The translations under genes were made by a program, and so were the position numbers. Source: Ensifer sesbaniae (lineage in GTDB: Bacteria; Pseudomonadota; Alphaproteobacteria; Rhizobiales; Rhizobiaceae). From it: a stretch of 64,000 nt of DNA. The stretch is from NCBI RefSeq assembly GCF_013283665.1, contig NZ_JABEKU010000002.1:928863-992862 (forward strand), written 5' to 3'. Of the stretch, positions 25,189 to 33,401 are shown piece after piece; position 1 is the stretch's first letter; each line of letters starts with the position of its first letter. Under the pieces are notes generated by a model, which saw only the letters and a program-made list of their open reading frames with translations, ran no database searches and was not told the origin of the DNA.

Positions 25189-26616
25189 ATGGAGCTCATC
25201 AAATCCGACCTGACCCGACGCGGACCTGAAATCGATGGCTATGTCTCAGACAGCAAGGGGATAACCAGGCCCCAACCCTCCACCGCCATCGCCACAAGCC
25301 TTCCGCTGACGCTTGCCGACGCCTCACCGATGTCGAGACTGCGGCATGTCGCCTGGACCGGGAATCTGCTGGTCGGCGTCTTCGTCGTTGGCCTAGGCAT
25401 CTGGTCTGTTCTTGCACCGCTCAGCAGCGCGGCGATCGCGTCCGGCGTCGTCGAGACCGAAGCGAACCGCAAAACCATCCAGCATCTCGAAGGCGGGATC
25501 GTCAGGCGGATCCTTGTCCGCAACGGCGACGCGGTATCTGCCGGTCAGGTGCTGATCAAGCTCGACGACACGAAACCTCGTTCGGAGCGGGACAGTCTTC
25601 GCGGCCAACTCTGGGATGCCGAGGCGCGGCAGGCGCGGCTGACCGCCGAGCAGGACGGTTCGGACCACGTCGCCTTCCCGCCCGATCTCGTGGAGCAGGC
25701 CGACAACTACCGGGTGATCCGCGACATCCTCGACGGGCAGCAGAACATCTTCGACGCGCGGCGCCAGGTGATGCAGTCGGAAATTGTGATCACGCAGCAG
25801 AAGATCAAGGAGGTGCTGGAGGAAATCGCCGGACTGAGCGCCCAGAAGGCATCCCTGGTCGAAAGAAGCGCCATATCGCATCAGGAGCTTGAAACAGTCT
25901 CGATGCTGACCGAGAAAGGCCTCGAACGAAGAAGCCGGGCCCTCGTCCTGGCGCGAGAAAAAGCCGACATCGGCGGCCAGATCGGCGAAGTCTCCGCACG
26001 CATATCCCGCGCCCACCAGGTCATCAGCGAGTCGCAGTCCTACATCGTCAAGCTGCGTAGCGACCGGCTGAATGAGGTCGCGCTCACGCTGCGCGACACG
26101 GAAAACCAGCTGGCGCAGCTGCGCGAACGCCTGAACGCCATCGATGATCAATTGGCGAGAACGGAGATCCGGGCGCCCGACGACGGTGTGATCATGGACC
26201 TGCGTGTCCACACCACGGGCGGCGTCATCGGTGCCGGAGAGCAGCTGGCCGACCTCGTGCCGGACGCCGGCGCACTGGTCGTGGCAGCGCGGGTGAAACC
26301 GGAAGACATCGCCCAGGTCCATGCCGGACTCGAGGCCCAGGTTCATCTCATTCCGTACAACCAGAGGCGGGTTCCGCTGCTGAAGGGCACCGTCTCCTAT
26401 GTGTCCGCCGATCACCTGGTCGACCGGCAAACCGGGCACACCTACTACGCCGCAACGATCCGCGTTACCGATGAGCGGCTGGGTCTGATGCCGGGCGTGG
26501 AGATGGTACCGGGCATGCCGGTGCGGGCCATGATAGAGACCGGTACGAGCAGCGTGGCGCTTTATGCGCTGCGTCCGTTGATGGACAGTTTCAATACCGC
26601 ATTTCGCGAGAACTGA
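25189..26616 (+). CDS. HlyD-family type I secretion adaptor (system B)
   Basis: A 475-residue membrane fusion protein. Its N-terminal cytoplasmic segment (~55 residues) is longer than that of system A. A transmembrane helix covers about 57-77, the lipoyl halves are TIQHLEGGIVRRILVRNGDAV and DDGVIMDLRVHTTGGVIGAG, a coiled coil lies between, and the C-terminal barrel ends ALYALRPLMDSFNTAFREN, as in PrtE-type adaptors. AGGGAGG precedes the ATG. It pairs with the ATPase just upstream; the outer-membrane TolC partner must be encoded elsewhere. Confidence 0.93.
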   Translation: MELIKSDLTRRGPEIDGYVSDSKGITRPQPSTAIATSLPLTLADASPMSRLRHVAWTGNLLVGVFVVGLGIWSVLAPLSSAAIASGVVETEANRKTIQHLEGGIVRRILVRNGDAVSAGQVLIKLDDTKPRSERDSLRGQLWDAEARQARLTAEQDGSDHVAFPPDLVEQADNYRVIRDILDGQQNIFDARRQVMQSEIVITQQKIKEVLEEIAGLSAQKASLVERSAISHQELETVSMLTEKGLERRSRALVLAREKADIGGQIGEVSARISRAHQVISESQSYIVKLRSDRLNEVALTLRDTENQLAQLRERLNAIDDQLARTEIRAPDDGVIMDLRVHTTGGVIGAGEQLADLVPDAGALVVAARVKPEDIAQVHAGLEAQVHLIPYNQRRVPLLKGTVSYVSADHLVDRQTGHTYYAATIRVTDERLGLMPGVEMVPGMPVRAMIETGTSSVALYALRPLMDSFNTAFREN

Positions 26617-26711
26617 GGTATGCCGCGCGGTACGCCGTGGCCTATCACTTAGGCTCTGTTTTCTGCCCTCGCGACCACATGTGCCACTCGCTTCCCCGAA
26701 GGATAGCCGCG

Positions 26712-26981
26712 ATGGGCAAACGCAAGTTCAATGACGACGAAGTCCTGGAGATCCTGAAGGAGCATCAGCACGGTGCAACCGTCGCCGATGTCTGCCACCG
26801 GCATGGCATCAGCCAGCCGACTTTCTATCGGTGGCAATCGCTGCAAAGCAGGGGCCCCAACTTCGATGCGGACCGCCTCAAGGCGCTCGAAGTGGAGAAT
26901 CAGAAGCTCAAGAGGTTGCTGGCCGAGGCCATGCTGACGGCGGCCACCCTCAGCGAGATGCTCGAAAAGACGTCACGTTGA
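26712..26981 (+). mobile_element. Orphan IS3-type OrfA (transposase HTH protein)
   Basis: An 89-residue HTH_Tnp_1 protein: RKFNDDEVLEILKEHQHGATVADVCHRHGISQPTFYRWQ, then a leucine-zipper-like KALEVENQKLKRLLAEAML. This is the first ORF of IS3-family elements, the DNA-binding half of the transposase. No orfB (DDE integrase) follows; instead the convergent LuxR gene starts at once and overlaps its last 32 bases. No terminal inverted repeats were found. It is either a remnant or a protein kept as a DNA-binding factor next to the export genes. Confidence 0.75.
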
Positions 26982-27723
26982 CGACCCTGCTGCCGTTGGT
27001 GGCGACGGCATGACCATCGCCGGCGGTTGCCCGGTCAGCCAGCAAGGCGACGACCTCCGTTCGGTTCTGCACCTGCAATTTGCGCATGATGTGCTGCAGA
27101 TGCATCTTCACCGTATGGTCGGACAGATTGAGCTTTCCAGCGATCACCTTGTTCGAAGACCCGCAGCGCAGCTCGGCGAGGACGTCCGCCTCGCGGGGCG
27201 TGAAGTCGGCGAGCGCAAACTCGCTTCGGTAGGCGCTGATCGGTACCCTATCACTTTGGCGAACGGCAGCGGCACAATCGGTGAGCGCGGCAAGCGGGTC
27301 TGGACAGAAGACACCGCCGGCAAGGATCAGACGCAAGCCTGCAAGCGCCAGGTCGATTCGCAGGGAGGTCGTGAAGAAGCCGCGAACGCCAAGCTTGAGA
27401 ACGTTGGCGGCAGTCGTCTTGTCGTCCGCGTCCGAGAGCACCGCAACCGGCACGTCCGGAAAGTGCTTGCGAATTTTCGCAAGCGCATCATGCAAGCTGT
27501 ACCCGACATCGCTTCGAGCGCTCAGGTCCAGCACAATTAAACGCACGTCGTAGCCGAGCGCCTGGTCAAGGCAGTCCGTCGAAACCATATCGATAAAGTT
27601 CCAACCGGAGAGTTCGCACTCGAGAATGGCGACGATGACGCTTCGCACCAGCGTCTGCTGTTCTATCACGATCCCCGTCGGCGTACGGTCCTTGCGGCAC
27701 GGCGTTCCTGAACTGATGGACAT
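26950..27723 (-). CDS. LuxR-family response-regulator-like transcription factor
   Basis: A 257-residue regulator. Residues ~15-140 resemble a receiver domain (GIVIEQQTLVRSVIVAILE, VRLIVLDLSARSD, VAVLSDADDKTTAANVLKLG), but the acidic pocket is poor, so phosphorylation is doubtful. Residues ~170-235 form a LuxR/GerE helix-turn-helix (ADFTPREADVLAELRCGSSNKVIAGKL, HTVKMHLQHIMRKLQVQNRTE). It lies next to system B export genes and may control them; this is inferred from position. Its 3' end overlaps the orphan OrfA gene by 32 bases on the other strand. Confidence 0.88.
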   Translation of the reverse strand: MSISSGTPCRKDRTPTGIVIEQQTLVRSVIVAILECELSGWNFIDMVSTDCLDQALGYDVRLIVLDLSARSDVGYSLHDALAKIRKHFPDVPVAVLSDADDKTTAANVLKLGVRGFFTTSLRIDLALAGLRLILAGGVFCPDPLAALTDCAAAVRQSDRVPISAYRSEFALADFTPREADVLAELRCGSSNKVIAGKLNLSDHTVKMHLQHIMRKLQVQNRTEVVALLADRATAGDGHAVATNGSRVVNVTSFRASR

Positions 27724-28038
27724 GCGTCACCCCCAGGATTCGTTTGCGACAAGTTGGTGACGCTAAAATATTTCCGTTCTGATAGTCTGTCATGAGAAAA
27801 TCGGAATTAATCCGATCGGGCAGCTTCGACAACATTTTGAAAACACTATGTATTTCGTGAAATGCCGATGAAGCTTGTAACATATCTTGAGCAGCATGCC
27901 TGAGAACCTCTCGGGAAGAGGGTGGCAGGGCGCAACCACCAATCCACACCTGTTCCCACAACACACGCGCACGGCGTCCCAATTGGTTCGGCAAAAGCGA
28001 CTTTCAGTGCCGGATCCGTGGGGCGATCGCCGAAGTCT
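27724..28038. other. Gene-free AT-rich region upstream of the LuxR gene
   Basis: About 315 bases, noticeably AT-richer than the surroundings at 27760-27880, holding no gene. An inverted repeat ATCGGA-N5-TCCGAT at 27800-27816 lies about 77 bases upstream of the LuxR start and could be an operator. The rest runs into the end of the methyltransferase gene. Confidence 0.5.
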
Positions 28039-28605
28039 TTAGAACCCGAAGGACTGTTGCGTCGGTTCGGCCGTCTGACCCAAATGGACGCCTTCCAGCT
28101 CGAGCATGCGGGTCTTGGTGGTGGAACCGCCGGGCGCCGAGAAGCCGCCAATCTTGCCGCCGGCGGCAAGCACCCGGTGACAAGGGATGATCAAGGCTAC
28201 CGGATTCCTGGCCATGGCCTGACCGACATCACGCGCCGCCTCCGGCCCGGCACCCAGCTCTTTTGCCAGCGCACCATAGGTGGTGGTCTGTCCCCAGCGC
28301 AGCGCGCGGGTCGCGGCATAGATGCGGCGGAAGATCTCGTCCTGGCCTTCCAGATCGACCGTGAACCCGGTGAAGTCGACTTCCTTGCCGTCGAAGTAGC
28401 GTCGGACGGCTTCCACGGCTTCCCGGATTTCGGAGGTCGGCTGGGAAGCCTCGGCGACCGGCAGACGCCGCAACAGTAGCCGCTCGGTTGCCTCTGCCGT
28501 ACGGGTCGGCAGCTGGAAGCGCGTGATGCCCACTTCGTTCCAGGCGATACCGCAAAACCCGGCGGCAGTCTCGAAGATGAAATAGCGATGTCCTGCCTGG
28601 CCCAT
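28039..28605 (-). CDS. Methylated-DNA--[protein]-cysteine S-methyltransferase
   Basis: A 188-residue O6-alkylguanine DNA alkyltransferase. The active-site motif IIPCHRVLAAGGKIGGFS carries the acceptor cysteine, preceded by the helix-turn-helix RWGQTTTYGALAKELGAGPEAARDVGQAMARNP, with the Arg finger and Tyr used to flip the base. It repairs alkylated guanine by a one-time transfer to its own cysteine. ATG 28605 is preferred, with AGGGAG nine bases upstream; 28632 and 28677 are in frame but less well placed. It is monocistronic as far as can be seen. Confidence 0.92.
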   Translation of the reverse strand: MGQAGHRYFIFETAAGFCGIAWNEVGITRFQLPTRTAEATERLLLRRLPVAEASQPTSEIREAVEAVRRYFDGKEVDFTGFTVDLEGQDEIFRRIYAATRALRWGQTTTYGALAKELGAGPEAARDVGQAMARNPVALIIPCHRVLAAGGKIGGFSAPGGSTTKTRMLELEGVHLGQTAEPTQQSFGF

Positions 28606-29039
28606 CGGTACGGTCTCCCTGTGTCTCCCCATCAAAATCGTGCCGGAGGGGCAAGAATTCAACCCGTTTCCTGCCATGATGGCCGCCGCTTGACTGCGCG
28701 ACGGCTACAATTTCATCACCATCTCGCTCGGCAAATGCGCTCGCCGTGCTGGCGCTGGCGCTGGCGATGATCTGGCCCGGCCTGCGCGCTTTCGGCAATC
28801 CGCCGCTGAAGATCGCCTCCGCACTTTTCGGACCGATCCTCTGGATCGCAGTGACCTACTTCTCCGATTTTTTCCGCGAAAGCGTCACGATGCTTCCTGA
28901 GCCGGGACATCGCGCACCGCAGCGAACTGCCTGCACCGCAAGGTGCAGCGCTGTTTACACGGCGGCAAAATAGGGATATTTGTTATCCTTAATAGGTGCG
29001 GATGGCACCGGCCGGACGAGTGCATGATCGTTAGAACAC
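28606..29039. other. Gene-poor region with a possible small membrane ORF
   Basis: A plus-strand frame from GTG 28746 to 28973 (75 codons) begins with a hydrophobic helix (LALALAMIWPGL) and has a second one (SALFGPILWIAVTYF), but the start lacks a ribosome-binding site and the C-terminus looks random, so it is not called a gene. The end of the region contains the Rrf2 operator described separately. Confidence 0.4.
28974..28992. promoter_or_regulatory. Predicted Rrf2 operator upstream of the regulator's own gene
   Basis: GGATATTTGTTATCCTTAA, with GGATA/TATCC as inverted arms, lies about 50 bases before the Rrf2 start codon. Two closely related sites occur at 31750-31790, upstream of a minus-strand enzyme operon. 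This suggests autoregulation plus control of that operon. Confidence 0.65.
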
Positions 29040-29528
29040 ATGATCCTTAAGAGCCAAGTCGAATGGGCGTTGCATTGCTGTGCGATCCTCGCGGGCCTGC
29101 CTGAGGGCCGTTACCTCTCGACGAAGGCGCTTGCCGAGTTCCACGGGCTCCCCAAGGAATATCTGTCGAAGGCGCTGCAGAGCCTCTCGCAAGCCGGCCT
29201 TGTCCACACCACCCTCGGTCCGTCGGGCGGATATCGGCTGGCAAAAGCGCCGGCCGAACTGACCTTTCTCGATATTGTCGAAGCGGTCGAAGGCAAGGCG
29301 CGAACCTTCGTCTGCACCAACATCAGGGCCAACAATCCCTGTCGCGCACCTGGTTATTGCGAAAGCACGCCGTGTGCGGTGGCGCGCATCATGTGGGAAG
29401 CGGACGAAGCCTGGCGCGAGAAACTGCGCAATGTGCGCTTGTCCGACCTGATCGAGATCCTGTCGAAGGAAATTCCCGCAGACCTCATGAAGCGTACGTT
29501 CGGCTGGGTGCTAGAGCGCGCCGGCTGA
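29040..29528 (+). CDS. Rrf2-family regulator with four clustered cysteines
   Basis: A 162-residue Rrf2 protein: N-terminal winged helix (LSTKALAEFHGLPKEYLSKALQSLSQAG, TLGPSGGYRLAKAP), then the sensor loop with Cys at about 92, 101, 107 and 112 (VCTNIRANNPC and YCESTPC). Cysteines in this loop often hold an iron-sulfur cluster sensing NO, redox state or iron, though the spacing here is not that of IscR, NsrR or RirA. Matching operator-like palindromes lie upstream of this gene and of the AhpD-like operon at 30.4-31.7 kb. The last 18 bases overlap a convergent pseudogene. Confidence 0.9.
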   Translation: MILKSQVEWALHCCAILAGLPEGRYLSTKALAEFHGLPKEYLSKALQSLSQAGLVHTTLGPSGGYRLAKAPAELTFLDIVEAVEGKARTFVCTNIRANNPCRAPGYCESTPCAVARIMWEADEAWREKLRNVRLSDLIEILSKEIPADLMKRTFGWVLERAG

Positions 29529-29911
29529 ACGAAGTCCGGTGTCTGTCTCGGCAGGCGGCGCATAAAGATATGCCTGCGGCGGCAATGCAAGCGAAAGACC
29601 GTCTTGGCGACATTGGTCATGGACGCGCGCGATCACCTCGTTGCGGGCGGGGGTCCGTTCTGCCGGGCTCTTGACGCGAAACTGCAGTTCAACCTCGATC
29701 GCCACCGCGTCGATCGCCTTGAGGGCGACCACCGGCGGCGGCTCGTGCACGATCCGGACGCAGCCATATAGCGCCGTCCGCAGAAGAAGAGGATCTGGAC
29801 GATCAGCCTGGCCGTGGGGCGGTCGCGACCCTGCAGGTGCCAGACGACAATGCCGGCAACCCCGAGAAGATTGATCAGGACGAGCGGCAATGGCAGATTG
29901 TCGGCGAACAT
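29511..29911 (-). pseudogene. Remnant of an MscS-family channel gene
   Basis: Two pieces in different frames join near 29780. The N-terminal piece (from ATG 29911, LPLPLVLINLLGVAGIVVWHL and then RPTARLIVQILFF) is the first helix and start of a small-conductance mechanosensitive-channel-like protein. The C-terminal piece (PPPVVALKAIDAVAIEVELQF and NEVIARVHDQCRQDGLSLALPP) is the cytoplasmic end of that family. The pore-forming helices between are gone, so the gene has an internal deletion and frameshift and cannot make a channel. The family assignment rests on pattern and is moderate. Confidence 0.6.
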
Positions 29912-29980
29912 GATCGGCTCCAAAGGTTGCGCCCGAACGAAAGGGCCGGCTGCGCGATCGGCACCCGGCCCTTCCTTGCG

Positions 29981-30388
29981 TTACTTCGTCATCGGATAGG
30001 TCAGTTCCTTCTCGGCAGTATCGACCACGAAAACAGCAAGCAGCTTGGCCGGTTCGGTCTTGCTGCCGTTTTCACTGACGCCATGACGATCGCCGGGCAT
30101 CTCGGAGAAACTCTCACCAGCCTTGTACTCCTTGACCGGGCCGTCATTGACCTTGCTTCGGATCGTGCCTTCGAGCACCGTTGCGTAGATGAAGGCCGTG
30201 CTCGGATGGGTATGCGCTTCCGAGGAACCGCCCGGCCCATATTCCACCAGCACACCCTTGATGCTCTTGCCTGGCACGTTTGGCAGTTCATGCTCGTAGA
30301 CGAGCGTAACCTTGGAAGCGTCGCCAGCAGCGGCTGATCCAAACAATGCGGCCGTGACCGCAAGAGCGGAAACGAGTGACTTGATCAT
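29981..30388 (-). CDS. Secreted cupin-domain protein
   Basis: A 135-residue protein with a signal peptide (MIKSLVSALAVTAALFGSAAAG) and a single cupin: GVLVEYGPGGSSEAHTHPSTAFIYATVLEGTIRSKV with the metal-binding HTHP and Glu, then YKAGESFSEMPGDRHGVSEN with the last His. It probably binds a metal in the periplasm; no reaction is known. ATG 30388 has AGGA nine bases upstream. It follows the NAD(P)H-binding and AhpD-like genes on the same strand, 51 bases after the former, so all three look like one operon. Confidence 0.85.
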   Translation of the reverse strand: MIKSLVSALAVTAALFGSAAAGDASKVTLVYEHELPNVPGKSIKGVLVEYGPGGSSEAHTHPSTAFIYATVLEGTIRSKVNDGPVKEYKAGESFSEMPGDRHGVSENGSKTEPAKLLAVFVVDTAEKELTYPMTK

Positions 30389-30439
30389 GTCGGAAATCCT
30401 TTCGGGTCTGGTGGTGTGCGCCAAGCACATGGAGTTTGG

Positions 30440-31192
30440 TCACTTGCGAGCGGAGGTGGCGAACCACTGCTCGAAGGTGATGCGGCCGAGCCGCGGGTTG
30501 TTGTCGGAGACGAGCGAACCGTCCTCCAGACGTGCGCCGAAATAGCGCGCCTGGGGATCCGGCTCGACCTTGCGGCTGTCCCCGCTGGCCTCGAGATAGC
30601 GCGCGACGAGATCGCTGAGACGCGAGCGCTCCGGGCCAGCAATTTCGGTCGTGCCGTTGGCAGGCGCGGCAAGGGCGATCTCGGCCATGGCGTCAGCAAC
30701 ATCGTCCGAGGCGATCGGCTGCACGTAGGCGGGGGACAGATGCACCGTGTCGCCGACGGTTCCCGACTGGGCGATGCCGCCCAGGAACTCCATGAACTGG
30801 GTCGAGTGCACGATCGTATAGGGAATGCCGCCGGCCTTGATCAGCTTCTCCTGGGCGAGCTTGCCGCGGAAATAACCGCTTTCCTGCAACCGCTCGGTGC
30901 CGACGACCGAAAGCGCGACATGATGTTTGACGCCCGCCGCCTTTTCGGCCGCAAGCAGGTTGCGGCCGGAGGTCTCGAAGAACGCGAGCACCGCCTCGCC
31001 CTCGAAAGAGGGCGAATTGGCAAGATCGACGACGACGTCGCAACCGGCAAGCGCCTCAGCGAGGCCTTCGCCCGTGATCGTGTTCACGCCGGTATTCGGG
31101 GAGGCGGCGATCACCTCGTGGCCCTGCTTTCGCAGGCGCTCGACCGTCTTGGAGCCGATAAGGCCCGTTCCGCCGATGATGACGATTTTCAT
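30440..31192 (-). CDS. NAD(P)H-binding atypical SDR (NmrA-like) protein
   Basis: A 250-residue Rossmann-fold protein starting MKIVIIGGTGLIGSKTVERL, the GxxGxxG dinucleotide motif of NmrA/YtfG-like SDRs. The TIVHSTQFMEFLGG region and later PIASDDVADAMAEIAL are usual in quinone- or flavin-handling members; there is no canonical YxxxK. ATG 31192 has AGGA upstream; a frame from 31204 adds four residues. It lies between the AhpD-like and cupin genes in one operon, whose promoter carries Rrf2-type sites. Confidence 0.88.
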   Translation of the reverse strand: MKIVIIGGTGLIGSKTVERLRKQGHEVIAASPNTGVNTITGEGLAEALAGCDVVVDLANSPSFEGEAVLAFFETSGRNLLAAEKAAGVKHHVALSVVGTERLQESGYFRGKLAQEKLIKAGGIPYTIVHSTQFMEFLGGIAQSGTVGDTVHLSPAYVQPIASDDVADAMAEIALAAPANGTTEIAGPERSRLSDLVARYLEASGDSRKVEPDPQARYFGARLEDGSLVSDNNPRLGRITFEQWFATSARK

Positions 31193-31251
31193 GGGATCCT
31201 CCAATCGCTACGGCGCACGCGCCGCGCTGCTCGATCACTCTGGAACAGGGG

Positions 31252-31731
31252 TCAGTTCAGTCCGGCCTTGTCGAGGCCATAGAGTTTGTCGGCCGAACCG
31301 GGCACGTTCTTGAAGGCGACGCTGACACGGTTCCACGCATTGATGACCGAGATTGCCAAGGTCAGGTCAGAGATTTCCTTCTCCGAAAGCTGGCCGCGTA
31401 CGCGCTCGTAAACTTCATCCGGAATGCCGCCTTCGGGCAATTTCGTCACCGCCTCGGTCCAGGCCAGCGCTGCGCGTTCGCGCGGGATGAAGAGGTTCGA
31501 TTCGCGCCAGATCGCGACATGGTAGAGGCGCAACTCGCTCTCGCCGTGGATCTTCGCTTCCTTCACATGCATGTCGAGGCAGAAGGCGCAGCCGTTGATC
31601 TGCGAAGCCCGGATGTTCACGAGGTCGCGGATCTTCTGCTCGATGACGCTGTCCTTCAGGCTGAAGCTGAGGTCGGAGAGCTTCTTCACGAACTCGGGGG
31701 AATGCTGTGCGTAGTTCAGGCGCTGTGTCAT
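31252..31731 (-). CDS. AhpD-like carboxymuconolactone decarboxylase family protein
   Basis: A 159-residue all-helical protein with the AhpD active-site motif: NIRASQINGCAFCLDMHVKEAK, where CxxC and the following His form the peroxidase/disulfide site. Members with this motif reduce peroxides through lipoylated partners. ATG 31731 has GGAG eight bases upstream. It is the first gene of the operon with the NAD(P)H-binding and cupin genes; two Rrf2-like palindromes sit just upstream, so redox control is likely. Confidence 0.9.
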   Translation of the reverse strand: MTQRLNYAQHSPEFVKKLSDLSFSLKDSVIEQKIRDLVNIRASQINGCAFCLDMHVKEAKIHGESELRLYHVAIWRESNLFIPRERAALAWTEAVTKLPEGGIPDEVYERVRGQLSEKEISDLTLAISVINAWNRVSVAFKNVPGSADKLYGLDKAGLN

Positions 31732-31749
31732 GGCTTCTTGCTCCGTTAT

Positions 31750-31790
31750 TAAGGACATCAAATATCCTTATGGACACAAGATATCCTTAA
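31750..31790. promoter_or_regulatory. Two predicted Rrf2 operators upstream of the AhpD-like operon
   Basis: On the minus strand the first site reads AAGGATATTTGATGTCCTTAA (complement of about 31750-31770), nearly the same as the site at the rrf2 promoter. The second, AAGGATATCTTGTGTCC, covers about 31772-31788. They lie 20-60 bases before the AhpD-like start codon and about 70-110 before the divergent LysR gene, so the regulator at 29.0 kb may act on both. Confidence 0.65.
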
Positions 31791-31862
31791 TCGCTGGACA
31801 GTAAAGCGCATTGGGCATACATTCGGCGCATAAGCCTTATGCCGAAACGTTTGGGGACCTGA

Positions 31863-32768
31863 ATGGACATCGTCTCTGCGCTGAGAGCCTTCTTGCGGGT
31901 GGCGGAAACGGGCTCGTTCTCCGCAGCAGCGCTCGACCTCAACCTGACACAGCCGGCCGTGTCGCGGCAGGTATCGGCGCTGGAAGAGCACTTGAACACG
32001 CGCCTTCTGCATCGAACGACGAGCGCGCTGGCGCTCACCGCCGAGGGTGAACATATGATTCCGATGGCGCTGAGAGTGGTCGAAGCGGTCGACGCACTCA
32101 ACGAGGCGTCCTGCGCCGAGACCGCCATGGTGTCCGGACGCGTACGGCTCACCCTGCCTGCACCGCTCGGCCTCTATGTCAGCGACCGTCTCGCTGCCTT
32201 CCTCGAGCGGCATCCGGGCCTGTCGGTCGAATTGACCTTCCGCGAAGAACCGTCTGATCTCGTCGGCGAAGGCATCGATCTCGAAGTGCGTCTCGGTCCT
32301 GTTTCAGACAGCAGCCTGATGTGCCGTCGCATCGGCTGGACGACCGCCTTTCTCGTGGCAGCACCCGGCTATCTCGACGGAAGAAGCGCACCGAAAACAC
32401 CGGATGAGATCGGTGGCCACGAATGTATCTGTTATAGCCGCGCCGGAGACGGGCGCTCCTGGACCTTTTCCGATGGATCCGACGACATCTTCGTGCGCAT
32501 CGCACCGCGTCTCGTGGCCAACAACGCGGTGGCCGTGCATCGGGCGGTATTGGCAGGGGGCGGACTTGCGGTTCTTTCACATATCCTGGCCTGCCCTGAC
32601 ATCGAAGCCGGCAGGCTGGTGAACGTCATGCCAGACTTTCCGCCGGCACGCCTGCCGATCAGCGTCGTCTATCCGTCACGCCGGAACATGCCGCTGAGGG
32701 TGCGGACGGTTCTCGACTTCCTCGTGCAGGTCGTCCGGGAGGACCCCTTGATGGCGTCCGCCTCCTGA
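31863..32768 (+). CDS. LysR-family regulator
   Basis: A 301-residue LysR regulator: N-terminal winged helix MDIVSALRAFLRVAETGSFSAAALDLNLTQPAVSRQVSALE, then a periplasmic-binding-protein-like effector domain (GRVRLTLPAPLGLYVSDRLAAFL). It is divergent from the AhpD-like operon, which is its probable target by the usual LysR layout. The ligand is unknown. Confidence 0.92.
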   Translation: MDIVSALRAFLRVAETGSFSAAALDLNLTQPAVSRQVSALEEHLNTRLLHRTTSALALTAEGEHMIPMALRVVEAVDALNEASCAETAMVSGRVRLTLPAPLGLYVSDRLAAFLERHPGLSVELTFREEPSDLVGEGIDLEVRLGPVSDSSLMCRRIGWTTAFLVAAPGYLDGRSAPKTPDEIGGHECICYSRAGDGRSWTFSDGSDDIFVRIAPRLVANNAVAVHRAVLAGGGLAVLSHILACPDIEAGRLVNVMPDFPPARLPISVVYPSRRNMPLRVRTVLDFLVQVVREDPLMASAS

Positions 32769-32784
32769 CCACGAAACGCTTCGC

Positions 32785-33270
32785 TCAGCGGTGGCCGGTC
32801 GTCGCGCGCAAAGGGAGGCCGCTGAAGGCCTTGATCTCCTTCAGGACGAAGGTCGTCTGCATTTCCTTGATGCAGGGCAGTCGCCGCACGACCTTCATGG
32901 CGAAGTCCGAGTAGGAATCGAGGTCGGATGAAACGACCTGGAGAAGGAAGTCCGCATCGCCGGCAATGCTGTAGCAGGCTACGACGCTGTCGAGCTTCAT
33001 CACTTCGTCAGCAAAGGCATCAGCTTCCGCCTCCGTGTGGCTGTCGATTTTTACCCGGATGAAGGCAAGCACCCCCAAGCCGATTTCCCTCCGGCTCAGG
33101 ACGGCCATGTAGCCCTGAATGACACCATCGTCCTCAAGCTGGCGCACGCGCCGCCAGCACGGCGAGGTCGACATGCCGACTTCCTTCGAAAGCGCCTGGT
33201 TGCTCAGGCGCCCGTCATTTTGCAACGCGGTCAATATCTTCACGTCGCCAGGCGTCAAAGTCGCAGGCAT
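32785..33270 (-). CDS. Lrp/AsnC-family regulator
   Basis: A 161-residue Lrp/AsnC protein: helix-turn-helix LTALQNDGRLSNQALSKEVGMSTSPCWRRVRQLEDDGVIQGY and C-terminal RAM ligand domain (VVACYSIAGDADFLLQVVSSDLDSYSDF). Lrp-type proteins sense amino acids. It is divergent from the DUF2000 gene and probably controls it; the AT-rich 131-base gap between holds TAGAACCTACC-like half-sites at 33299-33309 and 33341-33350 (GAACCTACC repeated), a plausible operator pair. Confidence 0.92.
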   Translation of the reverse strand: MPATLTPGDVKILTALQNDGRLSNQALSKEVGMSTSPCWRRVRQLEDDGVIQGYMAVLSRREIGLGVLAFIRVKIDSHTEAEADAFADEVMKLDSVVACYSIAGDADFLLQVVSSDLDSYSDFAMKVVRRLPCIKEMQTTFVLKEIKAFSGLPLRATTGHR

Positions 33271-33401
33271 ATTCTACCTCACTGATCTCTCCTCTTGGTA
33301 GAACCTACCCCATCCTAACAATTTTCCGCAACATCCGAAAGAACCTACCTCGAAGCTCGGTCTATTCTCCCGATCGAGAAACAGAGAAGGAACAGACCAC
33401 C

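Noticed and set aside
6345-26616. Prophage or integrative element boundaries around the export region
   Set aside because: No integrase, tRNA, direct att repeats or phage genes were found; only the single OrfA remnant.
28746-28973. 75-codon hydrophobic plus-strand ORF
   Set aside because: GTG start without ribosome-binding site and a random-looking C-terminus; left as a note only.
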